Source: JACTMI01 sp964618415
GTDB lineage: Bacteria; Acidobacteriota; Thermoanaerobaculia; Multivoradales; JAGPDF01
Direction: 5' to 3'
Assembly (NCBI GenBank): GCA_964618415.1
Contig: CAZUAT010000001.1
Span: 79,188-143,187 of the forward strand
DNA length: 64,000 bases
Shown: positions 61,978 to 64,000 of the stretch, piece by piece
Layout of the letters: each line of letters starts with the position of its first letter
How positions within the stretch are numbered: position 1 is the stretch's first letter
Position numbers and translations under genes: made by a program
Notes under the pieces: generated by a model
Told to the model about the DNA's origin: nothing
Database searches by the model: none
What the model saw: the letters and a program-made list of their open reading frames with translations, nothing else

Positions 61978-64000
61978 TCAAACGGTCCCGGCCGGCACAG
62001 CCACGGACAGTTCCTGGGCGTCGACCACACAGATCGCCGCCATGTTCACGATGTCGGTCACTTCCACGCCTTTCTGCAAAACGTGGACCGGCCTGGCCAT
62101 GCCCAGCAGCACGGGCCCGACCGCCTCGGCTCCGGCGAGCCGCCAGATCAGCTTGTACGCCGTGTTGGCGGACTGCAACTCGGGGAAAATCAATACGTTA
62201 GCCGGTTCGCGCAGCTCCGACCACGGGTAGTGCTCCTCGAGAATCGACCCCAGCACGGCGGTGTCGGCCTGCATCTCGCCGTCGATGATCAGGTCGGGCT
62301 GGCGCTCGCGCGCGAGCTCGACGGCCCGGCGCACCCGGCGGGCCGCCGGGTGCGGATTCGAGCCGAAGTTCGAGAACGAGAGCATGGCCACCCGGGGCAC
62401 GACGTCGAACCGCCGAGCGAAAGCCGCCGTGGCCAGGGCGATCTCCGCCAGGGTCTCGGCGTCCGGCTCGATGTTGACCGTCGTGTCGGCGAGGAAGAAC
62501 AGCCGATCCTTGAGGATGAGCACGTAGGCGCCGGCCACCCGATGGATCCCCGGCCGCGTGCCGATGATCTGCAGGGCCGGCCGGATGGTGTCGGGATACT
62601 CGTAGGTGAGGCCGGAGATGATGCCGTCGGCGTCTCCACTGGCGACCATCATGGTGCCGAAATAGTTGCGCTGGCGCATCAGCTTCGCCGCTTCTTCGCG
62701 GGTCACCCCGTCGCGCCGGCGCAGGTCGTGCAGCCGGCGCTGGTACTCCTCCTGCCGCGGCGACGACTCGATGTGCACCACCGTCACGTCGTCCGGCTGC
62801 AGACCGAGCTCGGCCATCTGGGACGCGATCCGCTCCGGCCGCGCCAGCAGGATCGGATGAGCGATCCCCTGGTCGGCGAGGATCTTGGCCGCCCGCAGGA
62901 TCTTCTCGTTCTCCCCCTCCGGGAAGACGATCCGGCGCGGCGACCGTCGCGCCCGGTCCACTACCACCCGCATCAGCTCGAGCCGCCGCGAGACCAGGTT
63001 CTCGAGCTGACGCCGGTAGGCGTCGGGATCGCCGAGCGGCAGGCGCGCCACCCCCGAGTCGACCGCGGCTCGGGCCACCGCGGGGGCCACCTCGAGCAGC
63101 ACCCGGTAGTCGAACGGTTTCGGGATCAGATAGTCGCGCCCGAAGCGCAGGCTGTCGAGTCCGTACGCCTTGAGCACCGAGTCGGGGACGTCCTCGCGCG
63201 CCAGCGCCGCCAGCGCGCGGGTGGCGGCGAGCTTCATCTCCTCGTTGATGTCGGTCGCCCGCACGTCGAGTGCGCCCCGGAAGATGGCCGGGAAGCCGAG
63301 AACGTTGTTGACCTGGTTGGGGTAGTCGCTGCGCCCGGTGGCCATGATGACATCCGGCCGTGCCGCCACCGCCTCCTCGTAGCCGATCTCCGGCACCGGA
63401 TTGGCCATCGCCAGCACGATCGGGTCGCGCGCCATGCGCTGCAGATCGGCGGCGGTGACCAGGCCCGGCCCCGACAGCCCGACGAAGACATCCGCGCCGA
63501 CGAGCGCTTCGGCCAGCGTGCGAGCGTCGGTCTCGGCGGCGTACTCGAGCTTCTGCGGATCCGACTCGCCCGGCCGTCCTTTCCAGATCACCCCTTTGCG
63601 GTCGCAGAGCACGACGTTCTCTTTGCGCAGCCCGAGCTGACGATAGAGCCGCACGCAGCCGAGCGCCGCCGCCCCGGCACCGGCAAAGACGACGCGCACC
63701 TGCTCGATCTGCTTGCCGGCGATCTCGAGGGCGTTGAGCAGCGCCGCCCCCGAGATGATCGCCGTGCCGTGCTGGTCGTCGTGGAACACGGGGATCGACA
63801 TCTCCGCCTTGAGCCGTCGCTCGATCTCGAAGCACTCCGGCGCCTTGATGTCCTCGAGGTTGATGCCCCCGAAGGACGGCTCGAGCAGCTTGACGGCGCG
63901 GATCAGCTCTTCGGGGTCCTCGGTCGCCAGCTCCAGGTCGAAAACGTCGATGCCCGTGAAGCGCTTGAAGAGCACCCCCTTGCCTTCCATGACCGGTTTG
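61978..64000 (-). CDS. maeB: NADP-dependent malic enzyme MaeB, cut at its 5' end
   Basis: About 673 residues visible; the frame stays open at the right edge, where KPVMEGKGVLFKRF marks the interior of the N-terminal malic domain, so about 90 residues are missing. IPVFHDDQHGTAI holds metal ligands; VVFAGAGAAALG is the dinucleotide loop; from about residue 340 RIVFPEGENEKILRAAKIL begins the phosphotransacetylase-like domain, catalytically inert but regulatory in MaeB. It decarboxylates malate to pyruvate with NADP. Complete C-terminus with TAG at 61978. Confidence 0.95.
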   Translation of the reverse strand, partial: KPVMEGKGVLFKRFTGIDVFDLELATEDPEELIRAVKLLEPSFGGINLEDIKAPECFEIERRLKAEMSIPVFHDDQHGTAIISGAALLNALEIAGKQIEQVRVVFAGAGAAALGCVRLYRQLGLRKENVVLCDRKGVIWKGRPGESDPQKLEYAAETDARTLAEALVGADVFVGLSGPGLVTAADLQRMARDPIVLAMANPVPEIGYEEAVAARPDVIMATGRSDYPNQVNNVLGFPAIFRGALDVRATDINEEMKLAATRALAALAREDVPDSVLKAYGLDSLRFGRDYLIPKPFDYRVLLEVAPAVARAAVDSGVARLPLGDPDAYRRQLENLVSRRLELMRVVVDRARRSPRRIVFPEGENEKILRAAKILADQGIAHPILLARPERIASQMAELGLQPDDVTVVHIESSPRQEEYQRRLHDLRRRDGVTREEAAKLMRQRNYFGTMMVASGDADGIISGLTYEYPDTIRPALQIIGTRPGIHRVAGAYVLILKDRLFFLADTTVNIEPDAETLAEIALATAAFARRFDVVPRVAMLSFSNFGSNPHPAARRVRRAVELARERQPDLIIDGEMQADTAVLGSILEEHYPWSELREPANVLIFPELQSANTAYKLIWRLAGAEAVGPVLLGMARPVHVLQKGVEVTDIVNMAAICVVDAQELSVAVPAGTV

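Overview
This window looks like ordinary chromosome of a high-GC, diderm, aerobic bacterium, most likely an acidobacterium (Thermoanaerobaculia-like). That placement is inferred from several traits together: an LPS/LptD outer-membrane pathway, an alternative complex III operon fused in order to a caa3 oxidase, a PilB ATPase with an MshEN domain, very high third-position GC, and frequent GTG/TTG starts with stop/start overlaps (ATGA, GTGA). No rRNA, tRNA, insertion sequence, prophage or CRISPR array was seen. Genes are packed tightly: the longest gene-free gaps are about 195 bases (28100-28292 and 37680-37874).

Layout. (1) 1-6633, leftward: a surface-glycan export operon with M23 peptidase, GHMP sugar kinase, Wzm/Wzt-type ABC transporter and three glycosyltransferases (the last cut by the window edge). 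(2) 6803-8232, leftward: a SigR-like ECF sigma factor, a small zinc-binding anti-sigma protein and a secreted thioredoxin-fold protein with a degenerate active site. (3) 8399-10970, rightward: heptose kinase, heptose nucleotidyltransferase and heptosyltransferase. (4) 11082-15595: pilB, an acyltransferase, a divergent cobalamin adenosyltransferase, a lipoprotein and a DUF1232 protein. (5) 28099-15626, leftward: a 12-gene respiratory operon (actABCDEF, a small membrane protein, sco, ctaCDEF) that would carry electrons from quinol through alternative complex III to an A2-type caa3 oxidase. (6) 28293-33170: an esterase, an outer-membrane-like protein and cupredoxin lipoprotein pair, and divergently an ECF sigma factor, a transmembrane anti-sigma factor and a subtilase. 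(7) 37679-33124: MacAB-like export system with separate ATPase and two permeases. (8) 37875-49849: DUF4412-like protein, a giant alpha-2-macroglobulin with thioester motif, malate dehydrogenase, several small enzymes, PabB-PabC fusion and an orphan HlyD-like protein. (9) 57510-49877, leftward: thiolase, lptD, three nucleotide-sugar enzymes and a DUF92/dolichol-kinase-like membrane protein. (10) 57619-61241, rightward: ruvX, mltG and a pseudokinase-TonB fusion. (11) A CsgG/LpoB-like protein and the malic enzyme maeB (cut by the right edge).

The most promising unusual system is the ECF sigma / anti-sigma / S8 protease module at 30.3-33.2 kb. The periplasmic part of the anti-sigma factor looks like a subtilase propeptide (inhibitor) domain, the next gene is a subtilase, and the divergent promoter region holds a perfect 15-base palindrome giving a GTGAAC -35-like element on both strands. 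The pseudokinase-TonB fusion and a CRP-like palindrome in front of the respiratory operon are the next best leads. All functional statements are from reading sequence; no database search was run.
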